33,715 nt of DNA from Candidatus Fibrimonas termitidis. GTDB lineage: Bacteria; Fibrobacterota; Fibrobacteria; Fibrobacterales; Fibrobacteraceae. Positions 1-8,091 of the stretch are shown here, in pieces. The first letter of the stretch is position 1; the number at the start of each line of letters is the position of its first letter. The notes beneath the pieces are model-generated. The model was not told where the DNA came from. It did not search any database and saw only the letters and a program-made list of their open reading frames with translations. The stretch lies in contig LIUG01000040.1 in assembly GCA_001462245.1 (NCBI GenBank), positions 8,531 to 42,245 of the forward strand, read 5' to 3'. The position numbers and the translations under genes are program-made.

Positions 1-77
1 GAATTACAATGCAAGCGGCAGTGTATGCTATGATAACAATTCTGCCAACTGTACAAAAGTTTTACCTTTCGCCTACA

Positions 78-107
78 AATATAGAATATTTTTTGCCAAT
101 GTGTCAA
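78..107 (-). promoter_or_regulatory. Leftward sigma70-like promoter
   Basis: On the minus strand TTGACA (102-107) and TATATT (78-83) are separated by 18 bases, and the -10 box sits in TTCTATATTTG. The same core precedes the gene at 27883. It points left across the FISUMP-like fragment and out of the window; no start codon with a ribosome binding site is visible before base 1, so its target is unknown. Confidence 0.55.
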
Positions 108-135
108 CTTTTTTTTCAAAAAAAATAATTTTTTT

Positions 136-163
136 GCGCCGGATGTCCGAAAACGGCGTTTTT
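136..163 (+). terminator. Possible weak hairpin terminator
   Basis: CGCCG (137-141) and CGGCG (154-158) can pair around a 12-base loop, followed by TTTTT (159-163). The stem is only five pairs, so this is a tentative call. It would end rightward transcription before the gene at 226. Confidence 0.25.
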
Positions 164-225
164 GGCGAAATTTCAAAGGTTGGCCGTGTAGCGGCACGTA
201 GTACGTCCATTTCGAGGGGTGACGC

Positions 226-726
226 ATGAGGCGCATTGCCCTTGTTTTGCTCATTTGTGCAGCGGAAGCGTGTTTTGCGAGTATTTTAGGAAACCTTACT
301 CTATACGGAACTGATGTACAGGGAAATATTCGTATAGCGCAAATAAATTGTTTTTCCGCTGGGGGATTTTATGGTATTAAAGAATCTCTTAATTGTAATA
401 TTAGAGAATCGACAATAATAGTAAATAAGAATGGTTCATGCGAATTTCAAATTGGTTTAGAACATGAAGGCAAACAAAATTACGAAGAGCCTGACAATAT
501 TAGCCTTAAAGACATATTAAACCCAAAATACGTTTTAACTTATTCGTTTACTAAGAAAGATAGTGTAGAAAACATAGAAAAAATCTTTTTTTCAAAAAAT
601 TCTATTACTAGATATGAAATTGACATGACTAGCCTTGAGAAATTAGCTATTATAGACCATATAGAAAAGATTGTTTATAACAAAAAAATTATAAAAAATG
701 AATGCAAAAATTTTGCTTCAGAGTAA
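226..726 (+). CDS. Small secreted protein of unknown function
   Basis: A 166-residue protein. Residues 1-19 form a signal peptide: basic MRR, hydrophobic IALVLLICAAEAC, then FAS as a likely cleavage site. The mature part begins with a beta-like stretch (LGNLTLYGTD) and has scattered cysteines that could form disulfides outside the cytoplasm. The C-terminal half is charged and rich in Lys, Ile and Asn. I do not recognise a family. The protein at 1103 has a similar plan (signal peptide, then a short L-x-G beta start and cysteines), so the two may be distant relatives. GAGGGG stands 8 bases before the ATG. The gene is AT-rich compared with the virion genes to the right, as expected of horizontally acquired cargo. 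A secreted lysogenic-conversion product is possible but unproven. Confidence 0.6.
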   Translation: MRRIALVLLICAAEACFASILGNLTLYGTDVQGNIRIAQINCFSAGGFYGIKESLNCNIRESTIIVNKNGSCEFQIGLEHEGKQNYEEPDNISLKDILNPKYVLTYSFTKKDSVENIEKIFFSKNSITRYEIDMTSLEKLAIIDHIEKIVYNKKIIKNECKNFASE

Positions 727-778
727 CAAAATAGGTATGAAATGAAAAAATTTTTCCAAACCAAAATGGAGGTGTAAA

Positions 779-1099
779 ATGGAAAGCAAAGGGATGGTTG
801 ATCCAACAAAGGAATTAGAATCTTTTTTAGAAAAAGAGGTTCCAATCTTAAAACATGAACAATTTAAAAATTGTAAAGACCCCATTCCATTTGAAGGGTT
901 AGATAGGCCTATAACAATAGATGATATAAAAGATTCGGATGGTGAAGCGATATATTTTGAGATAAAAGAATATATGCAAAATCCAGATTTCAATAAAATA
1001 GATGAATTAAAAAAGTATTTTGATTATATTGAGTTGCTTGTAGAAATGTATAGAACGGATAATAAATGGTTTAATTTAACAAGCAAAGATAGTGGGTAG
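779..1099 (+). CDS. Small acidic cytoplasmic protein, unknown
   Basis: A 106-residue protein without signal peptide or membrane segment, rich in Glu, Asp and Lys and probably mostly helical (for example the stretch around IDELKKYFDYIELLVEMY). A strong ribosome binding site, GGAGGTG, sits just upstream of the ATG. It ends 3 bases before the next start codon, so it is probably co-transcribed with the secreted protein at 1103. The pairing of a small soluble acidic protein with a small exported one might be an immunity/effector arrangement, but no motif supports this. No family recognised. Confidence 0.6.
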   Translation: MESKGMVDPTKELESFLEKEVPILKHEQFKNCKDPIPFEGLDRPITIDDIKDSDGEAIYFEIKEYMQNPDFNKIDELKKYFDYIELLVEMYRTDNKWFNLTSKDSG

Positions 1100-1102
1100 T
1101 CT

Positions 1103-1444
1103 ATGAAAAAAATAATCCCAGCAGTCCTTATTTCAATCACTTTGCCTTTCGCAAAAACAATGACTTTAAACGGAGAGTTTAAAGCGAGGGGAGAGCTATT
1201 TACGGGCAAATTCTCAAATAAGGAAAATCAATGTGTGTTAGATTTAATGTTTGGCACAATGATTTCCGGGGGAGGTTCTTTGCATATACAATGCGAAAAA
1301 GAATACAAAGGAGTTATATCGCTTGAATGCTCGGAAGATATTGCAAGTTTAAGAAAAAGCCAAGATAATTCCGGTTATTTTGGCTATAGCATAAGTAAGA
1401 GCTGGTCAAACTGCAAAGAATTTAAAGTTATTTTCAGGGACTAA
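1103..1444 (+). CDS. Small secreted protein, unknown
   Basis: A 113-residue protein with a signal peptide (MKK, hydrophobic IIPAVLISITLPF, then AKT). The mature part starts TMTLNGEFKARGELFTGKF and has four cysteines, consistent with disulfides in an exported beta-rich fold. It begins 3 bases after the stop of the acidic protein upstream and is AT-rich like its neighbours. It resembles the product of 226-726 in plan (signal peptide, L-x-G beta start, spaced cysteines). No catalytic motif or known family is visible. Confidence 0.6.
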   Translation: MKKIIPAVLISITLPFAKTMTLNGEFKARGELFTGKFSNKENQCVLDLMFGTMISGGGSLHIQCEKEYKGVISLECSEDIASLRKSQDNSGYFGYSISKSWSNCKEFKVIFRD

Positions 1445-1449
1445 TTATT

Positions 1450-1482
1450 TTTTCAAAAAACCATACCCCTATTGTTATTATT
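1450..1482 (+). promoter_or_regulatory. Motif A promoter-like element (rightward copy)
   Basis: CTATTGTTATTATT (1469-1482) lies 6 bases before the GGAG ribosome binding site of the gene at 1500. Seventeen bases further upstream lies a TTATTTTT-like tract. The same pair, ATTATTTT, 17-19 bases, CTATTGTTATTATTATAA, precedes the leftward virion units at 6370, 8041, 11943, 17276 and 18826. This is the only copy found in the rightward direction. Confidence 0.65.
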
Positions 1483-1499
1483 TATGCAGGAGTATGATT

Positions 1500-1760
1500 A
1501 TGGAAATAAACGAATCTAATAACCCGGTTATAGAAATAAACGAGGGTGTAACAAAAGACATTCTAAACGAATATGTCTATCACGCCATAAGCAATGGAGC
1601 CAGCAAGGAAAAAATACAAGAGCATTTCCTTAAATTTATAACAGGCTATTTGAGCTTATATTTAAAGCATGGAGATTACCATTTACTTACCGAAGAAGAA
1701 AGGTTACATATTATTGAAAGTAATATAAGTAATACAAATACTACGCCTAGGGTTATTTAG
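1500..1760 (+). CDS. Small acidic protein, unknown
   Basis: An 86-residue protein, probably soluble and helical, with no signal peptide. ATG occurs at 1494 and 1500. I chose 1500 because GGAG (1489-1492) is 7 bases from it but only 1 base from the first. The leader GGAGTATGATTATGG recurs almost unchanged before the genes at 8125, 17360 and 18909, which ties this gene to the phage element. It is transcribed from a rightward motif A element. The 3' end overlaps the 3' end of the convergent gene 1753-2019 by 8 bases. No family recognised. Confidence 0.6.
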   Translation: MEINESNNPVIEINEGVTKDILNEYVYHAISNGASKEKIQEHFLKFITGYLSLYLKHGDYHLLTEEERLHIIESNISNTNTTPRVI

Positions 1761-2019
1761 GCATTCCGGCAAGCCGCAACAGAATATCATAGTCATCGTT
1801 GCTTATTTTAGAGCGATAAATCTTGCCTTCCAAAGCGTTTTTCCATTCCACGGTTTTTCCATCTCCAATATCCCAGCGGTACTTTGAAAGAATGCAGTCA
1901 GCTTTAGTAGGAGGCAGCGGCTTTTCGCCTTCGCCTATGTAAAATGTGTGCGACCATAGCGTAATATTGCCGCCGGTTGTAATGCCTTTTGCGCCTTTCT
2001 TTATATCTATTCCCGTCAT
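1753..2019 (-). CDS. Small phage protein, unknown
   Basis: An 88-residue protein beginning MTGIDIKKGAKGITTGG, then a probable beta-rich region with aromatic residues (LWSHTFYIG, SKYRWDIGDGKTVEWKN). The ATG at 2019 is chosen because AAGGA lies 7 bases upstream; a TTG at 2058 would give a longer protein but overlaps a motif B element. It is the last gene of the leftward block. A minor structural or tail-associated role is only suggested by position. Confidence 0.5.
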   Translation of the reverse strand: MTGIDIKKGAKGITTGGNITLWSHTFYIGEGEKPLPPTKADCILSKYRWDIGDGKTVEWKNALEGKIYRSKISNDDYDILLRLAGMPK

Positions 2020-2057
2020 ATCCCTGTCCTTTTTCTTTGAACGTAGCAAATTCGCCA

Positions 2058-2073
2058 AAAATAATGTATATTA
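2058..2073 (+). promoter_or_regulatory. Motif B, copy 1
   Basis: AAAATAATGTATATTA, identical at six places in the window. Here it ends 5 bases before the ATG of the small membrane protein at 2079. The core TAAT-GTAT-ATTA is an interrupted palindrome, so it could be a promoter, an operator, or both. Confidence 0.8.
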
Positions 2074-2078
2074 TAGGT

Positions 2079-2297
2079 ATGGCAAGGAAAAAATTAAAAC
2101 GGATAGCAATAACATTATTAGGCTTAGTTATTGCCTTTATAGGATATTTAGTTTGGGGTTGGATCGGTGATATAAGCACTACTGAAGAACGAATATTAAT
2201 CAAATGTTTAAAAGACAATGGTCAATCATGCGAATGTTATATAAAAGCAGGTTTCTCTTACGCAAATAGACCCTGTAGATTATCTACGCCAAACTAA
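2079..2297 (+). CDS. Small membrane protein with cysteine-rich tail (motif B gene)
   Basis: A 72-residue protein: basic start MARKKLKR, one membrane segment at about residues 8-28 (IAITLLGLVIAFIGYLVWGW), then a tail with four cysteines (C-x7-C-x-C-x14-C). By the positive-inside rule the tail would be outside the cytoplasm. The ATG is 5 bases after motif B with only a weak AGG before it, so the message would have a very short leader. It runs against the virion genes and ends 4 bases inside the 3' end of the gene 2294-2758. It is one of six tiny genes sharing this promoter element. Confidence 0.7.
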   Translation: MARKKLKRIAITLLGLVIAFIGYLVWGWIGDISTTEERILIKCLKDNGQSCECYIKAGFSYANRPCRLSTPN

Positions 2298-2758
2298 TAC
2301 CGCCTTTCAATACCCATTTTATCAAAGGTATTTCTAAGCCCTTCTTTATGATTTTTGTTATACAATCCTGTTGGTGTAGGAAATATTCCCATAATAGGCG
2401 TTCCAAAAGGTAAATTATGCTCTTCGTCTAAGCTATCTCCCATTTGCATAAGTCTTTCGTGGGCTGGATGGCTTTCTCCAAAACGCTCTCTGAATACATC
2501 GCCATGAGTTTTCTCAAAAGTTTCTTCGTTGTATTTTTGCTGTTTTGCATAAGGTATTATATTAAACCTTTCTTTAGCTTTTTCCGGCATGGGAAGTTTC
2601 CCAAATGCTTTTATATACCAAGGCCTATTGTCTGTTGTTTCATGTGGAACATTTTCACCAGCAAGCCACCCCTGCACTCCCGGCCTGATGGGAGCGACTG
2701 CCGTCTTATCCATCGCCACCTCAGGATTCAACCAGCCATTCAGATAATTCCCGCTCAC
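2294..2758 (-). CDS. Small virion-block protein with N-terminal YLNGW / DKTAV motif
   Basis: A 154-residue soluble protein starting MSGNYLNGWLNPEVAMDKTAVAP. The first nine residues equal those of the product of 8282-8653, and the DKTAV stretch recurs in 12246-12659. The start is GTG, supported by this identity; CGGAG lies upstream. The rest is charged, Pro- and His-containing and unlike any family I know. It follows the 643-residue gene by 6 bases and so is translated from the same message. See the finding on the shared motif family. Confidence 0.65.
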   Translation of the reverse strand: MSGNYLNGWLNPEVAMDKTAVAPIRPGVQGWLAGENVPHETTDNRPWYIKAFGKLPMPEKAKERFNIIPYAKQQKYNEETFEKTHGDVFRERFGESHPAHERLMQMGDSLDEEHNLPFGTPIMGIFPTPTGLYNKNHKEGLRNTFDKMGIERRY

Positions 2759-2764
2759 GCAAAT

Positions 2765-4696
2765 CTACTCCGAAGCATTCAGCCACTCAATTACCCTATT
2801 CTTGGCCTCAATCGGCATTGCGTTGTAAATCGCCTGCGCTTCGGGTGAGTTCTCGCCTTTCTCCTGCACTGTATTCATAAACTCCATTTCCGGGCGGCTG
2901 TATATGCGGGGAATATAGGCGGAAACTCTATTTTCGGGAATTTGAGGAATGCCAAACGGGATTATCGGCTGTTCTGTTTTCGCCGCTTCCAGCTTCCTAG
3001 CCGCGGCGTCCACCGTGCCGCCCGTCCATCGGTCGGTCAATTTGGCAAACGGCGACCGCCATCCCTTTCCTGTAAACCAATTGTTGTCGCCTTTAAGCCG
3101 GAAATCATGGCTTCCCTGACCCTCGCCCAGCGTGTTTGCCATGTTGTTCCATTTAACGCGCTCGGCAAAGTCCGTCTCAAAATTCTCGTCAAAATCATTT
3201 AAACGCCCCCAAAGCCCCGCCTTCTTACTGTTGCCGTATATATTTGGCAATCTTCTTGTGAGCGCGTCCTGAGCCTTGTATTTGTTGTTTGGCACGCTCA
3301 AAGCCTCAAACAGGGCTTCCCTAGACCCCAGCTTGGAACCCATTTTTTTGTAAGCGTTCAGGGCCGCCGTCTCGCCCTCTTTGTCCATTATATCCATTAT
3401 ATGCTTTCTTGTGGCAAAATAAGCGTCTTTGAGAGCCTTAACCTCGCCGTCCGGCCTTCCCATCTGCTCCCGCTTGAAATCATCTTCCAAAAGCTGGCCT
3501 ATGCGCTGGCGAGCATTATTAAGCTCCTTTGCGGTCATTTCCCGTACTTTCCTAGGCGGGTTTTCGCTTCTTACTATTTGCTGCCCCTCAGCATTGAATA
3601 AAACAGGCTTTTCTGTTTTAACCTCAAATGCGCTTTCCGGAGCCGGGGCTTCCGGTTTCTGATTGTAGAATATCTCCGCCTCTCTTGGAAGCCTGCTTTG
3701 CGTAGCCTGCTCTACCGTTGTCAAGCCGCCGCCGCCAGCCGCTTCTTTCGTTCTTTTGCCGTAATCCTTCAAATGCTTTACGGCGTCATCAGGGGTTACC
3801 GTGGTTTGGGAGCGGTCTAGAAATTCGTGGTAGGTTTTGTTTTCCGGAAACTTGGATTCGTCAAAGTGCCTGTAGTCCAAAAGGTCACCGGATATATCCG
3901 CTTCCGTTTTGTAATGCTTCTTCATTTGGGTTCTTGCCTGCGCTGTTGCCGCCTCGTCAAGCATTTTGGGGCTTACATTGTTCTTTCTGGCAAGCTTCAA
4001 AAGGAGGTCGTTGTATTGCTCCGGCGTCAGCTTGCTTTTCATCATTCCCAAATTGCCAAGCAACCTGTTAGCCCCGTGTCCCAATGAGCTGAAACCCGCT
4101 CCGAACAAGCCGGAGCCTAAAACATCCTGATAATGGTCATCGTCAACATCCATAGCGAGCGGTCTGGCAGCCTCTTGCGTCATATTCAATACCGCGCCTC
4201 TTCCAAGCCTTCCAATCAATGTGCTTGCCGGTCTCGCCGCTTTGCCTAGAGGGCCTCCCAATGCGTTGAGCGGGTCGTGCGTTATTTCCTGCGTAAACCC
4301 CATAGGAGAGAATTTGCCAAACAAGGGAAAATCGTATTCATTGTAGCCCTTTCCGCTCTCTTCAAATGTTTCCCCTACTCCATAGTCGCCGTTTCTTGGA
4401 TTTCCGGCGGCTAAATTTGCAACCCCGCCGATTGCCCTTATGGGATACGTGAGAGCTTCCCCGGTCATTCGCAGGGCGTTTTTTGTATCGCCCGCAAAAC
4501 GCCCGAATGAAGTAGGCCAAATGTCCGAAAACGTTCCAAGTTTCATATTTTTGGAGGTTGGAACCACCGCGTTCTTCATGCCTTCCAATAAGCCTGTTTT
4601 GCGGGCAGGAGGCGCGTTTTTGGCCGCCTCGGCAGCCGCAGCCGCTTCGGCTTTTTTCTTCTCCAATATAGCTTCTAATGGGCTTTCTTCAGCCAT
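2765..4696 (-). CDS. Large candidate internal/ejection protein
   Basis: A 643-residue protein with an Ala/Glu/Lys-rich helical N-terminus (about residues 5-30), a Gly/Ala-rich hydrophobic middle (around IRAIGGVANLAAGNP and further Gly-rich stretches) and a long helical, charged C-terminal half. Such composition is typical of internal virion proteins of short-tailed phages that leave the capsid with the DNA, and resembles non-catalytic parts of polyvalent proteins. No enzyme motif is visible. The ATG at 4696 has GGAGG 6 bases upstream; a TTG 15 bases earlier lacks this support. It follows the membrane protein gene 4724-4948 in the same direction. Function inferred from composition and position. 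Confidence 0.6.
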   Translation of the reverse strand: MAEESPLEAILEKKKAEAAAAAEAAKNAPPARKTGLLEGMKNAVVPTSKNMKLGTFSDIWPTSFGRFAGDTKNALRMTGEALTYPIRAIGGVANLAAGNPRNGDYGVGETFEESGKGYNEYDFPLFGKFSPMGFTQEITHDPLNALGGPLGKAARPASTLIGRLGRGAVLNMTQEAARPLAMDVDDDHYQDVLGSGLFGAGFSSLGHGANRLLGNLGMMKSKLTPEQYNDLLLKLARKNNVSPKMLDEAATAQARTQMKKHYKTEADISGDLLDYRHFDESKFPENKTYHEFLDRSQTTVTPDDAVKHLKDYGKRTKEAAGGGGLTTVEQATQSRLPREAEIFYNQKPEAPAPESAFEVKTEKPVLFNAEGQQIVRSENPPRKVREMTAKELNNARQRIGQLLEDDFKREQMGRPDGEVKALKDAYFATRKHIMDIMDKEGETAALNAYKKMGSKLGSREALFEALSVPNNKYKAQDALTRRLPNIYGNSKKAGLWGRLNDFDENFETDFAERVKWNNMANTLGEGQGSHDFRLKGDNNWFTGKGWRSPFAKLTDRWTGGTVDAAARKLEAAKTEQPIIPFGIPQIPENRVSAYIPRIYSRPEMEFMNTVQEKGENSPEAQAIYNAMPIEAKNRVIEWLNASE

Positions 4697-4723
4697 AAAT
4701 GCCTCCGGCAATGTTGAGATTGG

Positions 4724-4948
4724 TTAGTATCCGAATATCGCTCGCCGTATTCCGAATATAACGGTTTGCGCTATGTAAGATTTTGGCGGAGCATTTGGAT
4801 TCGGTTCGCCAAATATGAAAAGAAGAATAACGGCTATTGCAAACCCGATAATTAAAATCCATTTCAGGACATTGTGGGATTTGTCCGGTATTTGCGGAAT
4901 TTTGTCCGCAATCTTGTCCATTAGGGTTTCTTTTTGCAACCGGTTCAT
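4724..4948 (-). CDS. Small membrane protein (motif B gene, leftward)
   Basis: A 74-residue protein with an amphipathic N-terminus (MNRLQKETLMDKIADKI), one membrane segment at about residues 30-48 (WILIIGFAIAVILLFIFG) and a short tail containing PNPNAPP. It is the only motif B gene pointing the same way as the virion genes; the element lies 5 bases upstream of its ATG and begins right at the stop codon of the 466-residue gene. A holin-like or membrane-remodelling role is possible but not shown by the sequence. Confidence 0.7.
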   Translation of the reverse strand: MNRLQKETLMDKIADKIPQIPDKSHNVLKWILIIGFAIAVILLFIFGEPNPNAPPKSYIAQTVIFGIRRAIFGY

Positions 4949-4953
4949 GATTG

Positions 4954-4969
4954 TAATATACATTATTTT
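4954..4969 (-). promoter_or_regulatory. Motif B, copy 2 (leftward)
   Basis: AAAATAATGTATATTA on the minus strand, identical to the other five copies, ending 5 bases before the ATG at 4948. It starts at the base after the stop codon of the preceding gene, so any -35 contact would lie inside that coding region. Confidence 0.8.
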
Positions 4970-6370
4970 TCATAATCCAAGCTCCTTTTTTCTCGCATTC
5001 GCCCTTTTTAATTCGCCTTCAATTACATTAATGCTATCAATGAAAGATTCAATCGCTGTTAACGCATCGGATTCCGAAGGATTGTCAGAAAAAGACAGGC
5101 TAAATATAGGAAGCTTTAACCCTATTCTGCTGGATTCGGGTATAGACGCTTTCAATGTTTCTATTACCCCTTTGTAATTTCCTTTTTCAAATAAAGTCGC
5201 GGCCTTGGCGTTTGTTGCTTTGTTTTGAATAGATGTATTTTGCCAAGATGAATAATTAGGAAACTCCGAATTGAACTTGTTCTGCTTAAAGGTAAAATCG
5301 GCATTCTTTATTGCTTGCCCGCCTTTAACAACATCTTGCTTAGACTGCTTAACCTGATTTTCCTCTATAGTGTTTCCACGAGCCAAATCTATCATTTCAT
5401 GCTGGTATCCTTGTATCTTTTTCCAGTCGCCGTCAGTAAGCATATTAAAATCATAATCAGGAAACGCCGCTTTAACCTTGGCTTTAATTATTGGAAGGCC
5501 TAGTTTTTGCTCCTTAAAATTAGACTCCGGATTTTGCAAAGTGCTTACAAAAAACTCTTCAAGCTTATCGGTGGGAACAAACGAATCGTTTCCGCTTTCC
5601 AGTTCGGAAAATTCCGCGAAAAAGTCCGGGTCAACGCCTTCGCTTATCGCTTTCTTTCTTATTTTCTCGTAAGCGTTCAGCTGCGACTTCAAATCGGCTT
5701 TCTGCTGCTTTATAAATTCTTTGTCCTCGGTAGTCAATTCAGGCTTTGCCATCATTCCGCCTATTGAGGCTCTTATTCCGTTTGCCCTTGTATTGAACTG
5801 TGACGCAACCTGCAGCAGCTTGTCCTTGTTTTTAATAACAGAATCCATATCCAATTCTTTCATTTTTTGGTCTGCGTCAAAATTCATCTTATCTTGCTCG
5901 CTTTCGGGTATGTACCCGGTTGCCATTCCCGCCCTTTCCGCCGCCCTCTTGGCGGTAGGCCTGCTGTTAAGCTCCGCAAGCTCGGCGTCCGCTCGCTTTC
6001 TGATATTCTCTTCGTTTATGGTTTTGGCGAATGCCTGCATTTCTGGCGACCCTCCGTACTCGTCCGCAGAGAAAGGCCGCCCGAAAACACCGGGAAGAAC
6101 CTCCTCCTTCTTTCCGAAAAGCCTCCCGAACATACCCGGCTGCGTCAGCTCGTTCATCGCCTTCATGTCGCCGGCGTCAATGGCGGCTTGCAGCCGCTGC
6201 GCCTTCAAGGCGTCTTCATCCTCTTTGACAAGCCTAGCCGTCAGTATGCCCTGCGAAAGGCCCTTTCCCAAGTCCTGAACGCCTTGGATGAATCTGTTTT
6301 GCCTGCCGCCGAAATTATCCGACCCGGCCCTGACCGCGTCGCCTATGCTTGTGACTTGAAGAGGTATCAT
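4970..6370 (-). CDS. Candidate internal/ejection virion protein
   Basis: A 466-residue mainly helical, highly charged protein starting MIPLQVTSIGDAVRAGSDNF. Around residues 75-110 it has two motif-like units (GMFGRLFG and GVFGRPF), reminiscent of the GMWGRLP units of the small proteins at 8282 and 12246. Long Lys/Glu/Gln-rich helices follow. No enzyme motif is seen. The ATG at 6370 is preceded by CAGGAG and, just before that, by motif A. An internal or ejection protein is inferred from size, composition and position between the collagen fibre and the 643-residue protein. Confidence 0.6.
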   Translation of the reverse strand: MIPLQVTSIGDAVRAGSDNFGGRQNRFIQGVQDLGKGLSQGILTARLVKEDEDALKAQRLQAAIDAGDMKAMNELTQPGMFGRLFGKKEEVLPGVFGRPFSADEYGGSPEMQAFAKTINEENIRKRADAELAELNSRPTAKRAAERAGMATGYIPESEQDKMNFDADQKMKELDMDSVIKNKDKLLQVASQFNTRANGIRASIGGMMAKPELTTEDKEFIKQQKADLKSQLNAYEKIRKKAISEGVDPDFFAEFSELESGNDSFVPTDKLEEFFVSTLQNPESNFKEQKLGLPIIKAKVKAAFPDYDFNMLTDGDWKKIQGYQHEMIDLARGNTIEENQVKQSKQDVVKGGQAIKNADFTFKQNKFNSEFPNYSSWQNTSIQNKATNAKAATLFEKGNYKGVIETLKASIPESSRIGLKLPIFSLSFSDNPSESDALTAIESFIDSINVIEGELKRANARKKELGL

Positions 6371-6386
6371 GTTTTGCTTTCTCCTG

Positions 6387-6402
6387 TTATAATAATAACA
6401 AC
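6387..6402 (-). promoter_or_regulatory. Motif A before the 466-residue gene
   Basis: Minus-strand GTTGTTATTATTATAA followed at once by CAGGAG and the ATG at 6370. ATAATTTT lies 17 bases upstream, overlapping the stop codon of the collagen gene. Here motif A stands alone, without a divergent motif B, so it does not need its partner. Confidence 0.7.
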
Positions 6403-6424
6403 ATGAATGCGAATTAGCCAAAAA

Positions 6425-8041
6425 TTATTCAGACTGCGGAGCGGGCGGAGCGTAAAGCCACCACACCGAGCCTAGGTACTGCTCCGTTCCGGCGAATGTT
6501 CCCCTCGCTTTTATAGCGGGCTCCGTGTATGAAGAGAATATGCCCACAACCTGCGAGTTTGCCGCAGACCTCGCCAGCGTTCCCCCAAAATCGGCTATGG
6601 GCTGGTATTGCGGCGGTATTGAAACGAAGCTCTGATTGTTGCCGGGAACGGATGTTGACGCCGGGCTGTATATCATCTGCAGAACCGCCATGTTAAGCCC
6701 ATCGTTCACATACATTCTGTAAAGGTTCAGCGTTCCGACCAAAGCGGAAACCCCGCTTGCTATCTCATTCCACCCGGAGCTTCCCCCTCCCGGCCCGGGA
6801 GGCCCTTGCGGCCCCTGCGGCCCCGGAGGCCCCTGTATGTTCCCCACATTCTGCCACGCCACGCCCTGCCAGACAATCAAATCCCCTATGTCTATGTCAT
6901 TCCCCGAAGTGTTGGGGTGCTGGATATTGAGAGCGGGATAGTAGGCGGAAACCCAAGTTGCGGAGGCAATGTAGGAATCGCCTGCGGCTGGGTTGAGTAT
7001 CGCCGTTATATCGGCGTCAGAAGCCACATTCCCAAGTATGGCCACGCCTTTGCCGTCTGCTCCCTGCGGCCCCGTTGCTCCTGTTGGCCCGGTCGCTCCG
7101 GTGTATCCCTGAGGCCCCTGCGGCCCCTCCGGGCCTTCAGGCCCCGGCTCGCCCTGCGGGCCGGTGGCTCCTGTGGCCCCTGTGGCTCCGGTCGCCCCGG
7201 TCGCTCCCTGCTCCCCCTGAGGCCCCGGCTCCCCCTGCGGGCCTGTCTCGCCCTGCGGCCCCGCAGGCCCCGTCTCGCCCTGCGGCCCTCTTATGTCCCC
7301 GACAAGAAGCCATGCCCCGCCCGTGGAGTCCCACACATAAAGGCCATTGTTGGCTGAGTTCGGGTCGTTCAAAACCATGTATCCGTCGCCTGTATTGCCC
7401 GTGGGCTGCGCCGCCTGAAGCTGCGCGAGGGTGTCGTAGCTTCCAAGTATGCTTATTCCTGTTCCATCCTGCCCGGCTGGGCCTTGCGGCCCCTGAGGCC
7501 CCGCCGGGCCTGTGGCTCCAGTCGCCCCTGCTGGGCCTTGCGGGCCTTGCTCCCCTTGGGGGCCGGTCGCTCCGGTCGCTCCGTCCAGCCCCGGCGTTCC
7601 CTGAATGCCCTGAGGCCCTTGCGGCCCCTGCGCCCCTGTGGCTCCGGTCGCCCCGGTCGCTCCCGTGGCACCCTGCGGCCCCGCAGGCCCTTGCGGCCCC
7701 GTTTCCCCTTGGTCGCCCTTCACCAAAAGAGCGAGGTCTATGGCGTTCCAGTCAGAGCCATCGTATGCCATGCCCTGCACCGGGTTTCCAACAGCCGCCA
7801 CAAAGCCCACATAAAGCAAATCGGGGTTCTGCGCCGCCCACGCCTGCAAAGAGGGCAAATCGGCGAACCATCGCAAGTATCCGCTCCCGCCTATGCTGTC
7901 CTCTATCAGCTGCCTTATGGCAATGTCGGCGTTTTGCCGCTGCGTTCTCTCGGTGTTCAATCCGCTCGCCTGCGTGCACAAGGCCATGTTCGTCTGCCTT
8001 TGCATTTCCAAAAATGTTCTTCTCGTTTGCGCGTCCATCAT
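6425..8041 (-). CDS. Collagen-like phage fibre protein
   Basis: A 538-residue protein. An N-terminal helical region (about 1-105, with Gln- and Trp-containing stretches) may anchor it to the particle. Long Gly-X-Y tracts with GPQG, GATG and GEQG triplets follow, interrupted by two globular inserts: one starting [10 protein letters not shown], the other [13 protein letters not shown]. The C-terminal ~110 residues (from about SGWNEIASG) form a non-repetitive head domain, the likely receptor-binding end. The second insert is closely similar to one in the fibre 9709-11943. Collagen-like fibres trimerise. GGAG is 8 bases before the ATG, with motif A just beyond. The tracts are GC-rich, unlike the small genes nearby. 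Confidence 0.85.
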   Translation of the reverse strand: MMDAQTRRTFLEMQRQTNMALCTQASGLNTERTQRQNADIAIRQLIEDSIGGSGYLRWFADLPSLQAWAAQNPDLLYVGFVAAVGNPVQGMAYDGSDWNAIDLALLVKGDQGETGPQGPAGPQGATGATGATGATGAQGPQGPQGIQGTPGLDGATGATGPQGEQGPQGPAGATGATGPAGPQGPQGPAGQDGTGISILGSYDTLAQLQAAQPTGNTGDGYMVLNDPNSANNGLYVWDSTGGAWLLVGDIRGPQGETGPAGPQGETGPQGEPGPQGEQGATGATGATGATGATGPQGEPGPEGPEGPQGPQGYTGATGPTGATGPQGADGKGVAILGNVASDADITAILNPAAGDSYIASATWVSAYYPALNIQHPNTSGNDIDIGDLIVWQGVAWQNVGNIQGPPGPQGPQGPPGPGGGSSGWNEIASGVSALVGTLNLYRMYVNDGLNMAVLQMIYSPASTSVPGNNQSFVSIPPQYQPIADFGGTLARSAANSQVVGIFSSYTEPAIKARGTFAGTEQYLGSVWWLYAPPAPQSE

Positions 8042-8055
8042 ATGAAAGTCTCCTG

Positions 8056-8072
8056 TATAATAATAACAATAG
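8056..8072 (-). promoter_or_regulatory. Motif A before the collagen-like fibre gene
   Basis: CTATTGTTATTATTATA on the minus strand, followed by CAGGAG and the ATG at 8041; ATTATTTT is 19 bases upstream and overlaps the divergent motif B. Together the two elements form a bidirectional control region about 50 bases long. Confidence 0.75.
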
Positions 8073-8091
8073 CCCTGTCGCTATTTAACTG

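Larger units (their letters stand above)
2..229 (+). pseudogene. FISUMP-like gene fragment at the window edge
   Basis: The frame beginning at base 2 reads NYNASGSVCYDNNSANCTK over bases 2-58. This resembles the core of the Fibrobacter succinogenes major paralogous domain, which usually runs 'ENLNY...CY.N...NC.KYGRLYTW'. The match stops after the TK; the expected YGRLY does not follow, and the sequence becomes AT-rich with long T and A runs unlike that family. The frame happens to stay open to a TGA at 227-229, overlapping the ATG of the next gene, but I regard 59-229 as probably non-coding. The start of the gene lies left of the window. The fragment suggests a Fibrobacter host and a recombination boundary near base 58. 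The family call rests on memory of the domain and a short stretch. Confidence 0.45.

Noticed and set aside
1904-2218. A 104-codon minus-strand frame overlapping the small genes at 1753-2297.
   Set aside because: Conflicts with two better supported genes and with motif B at 2058; no ribosome binding site.
4970-6370. The 466-residue protein as a capsid or scaffold protein.
   Set aside because: Too long and uniformly helical for a typical capsid, and far from the portal; kept as candidate internal protein.
6800-7720. Tandem repeats suggestive of a CRISPR-like or satellite array in the collagen region (also 10380-11680).
   Set aside because: Repeat period is 9 bases or multiples, in frame with Gly-X-Y coding; no constant repeat with unique spacers.
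7075-8088. Long Pro/Ala/Arg-rich frames opposite or alongside the collagen-like genes (also 7484-8092, 10328-11044, 11254-11886, 11292-11735).
   Set aside because: They are frame shadows of Gly-X-Y repeats: GC-rich triplet repeats leave other frames open and give Pro/Arg/Ala-rich nonsense. No ribosome binding site or family resemblance.
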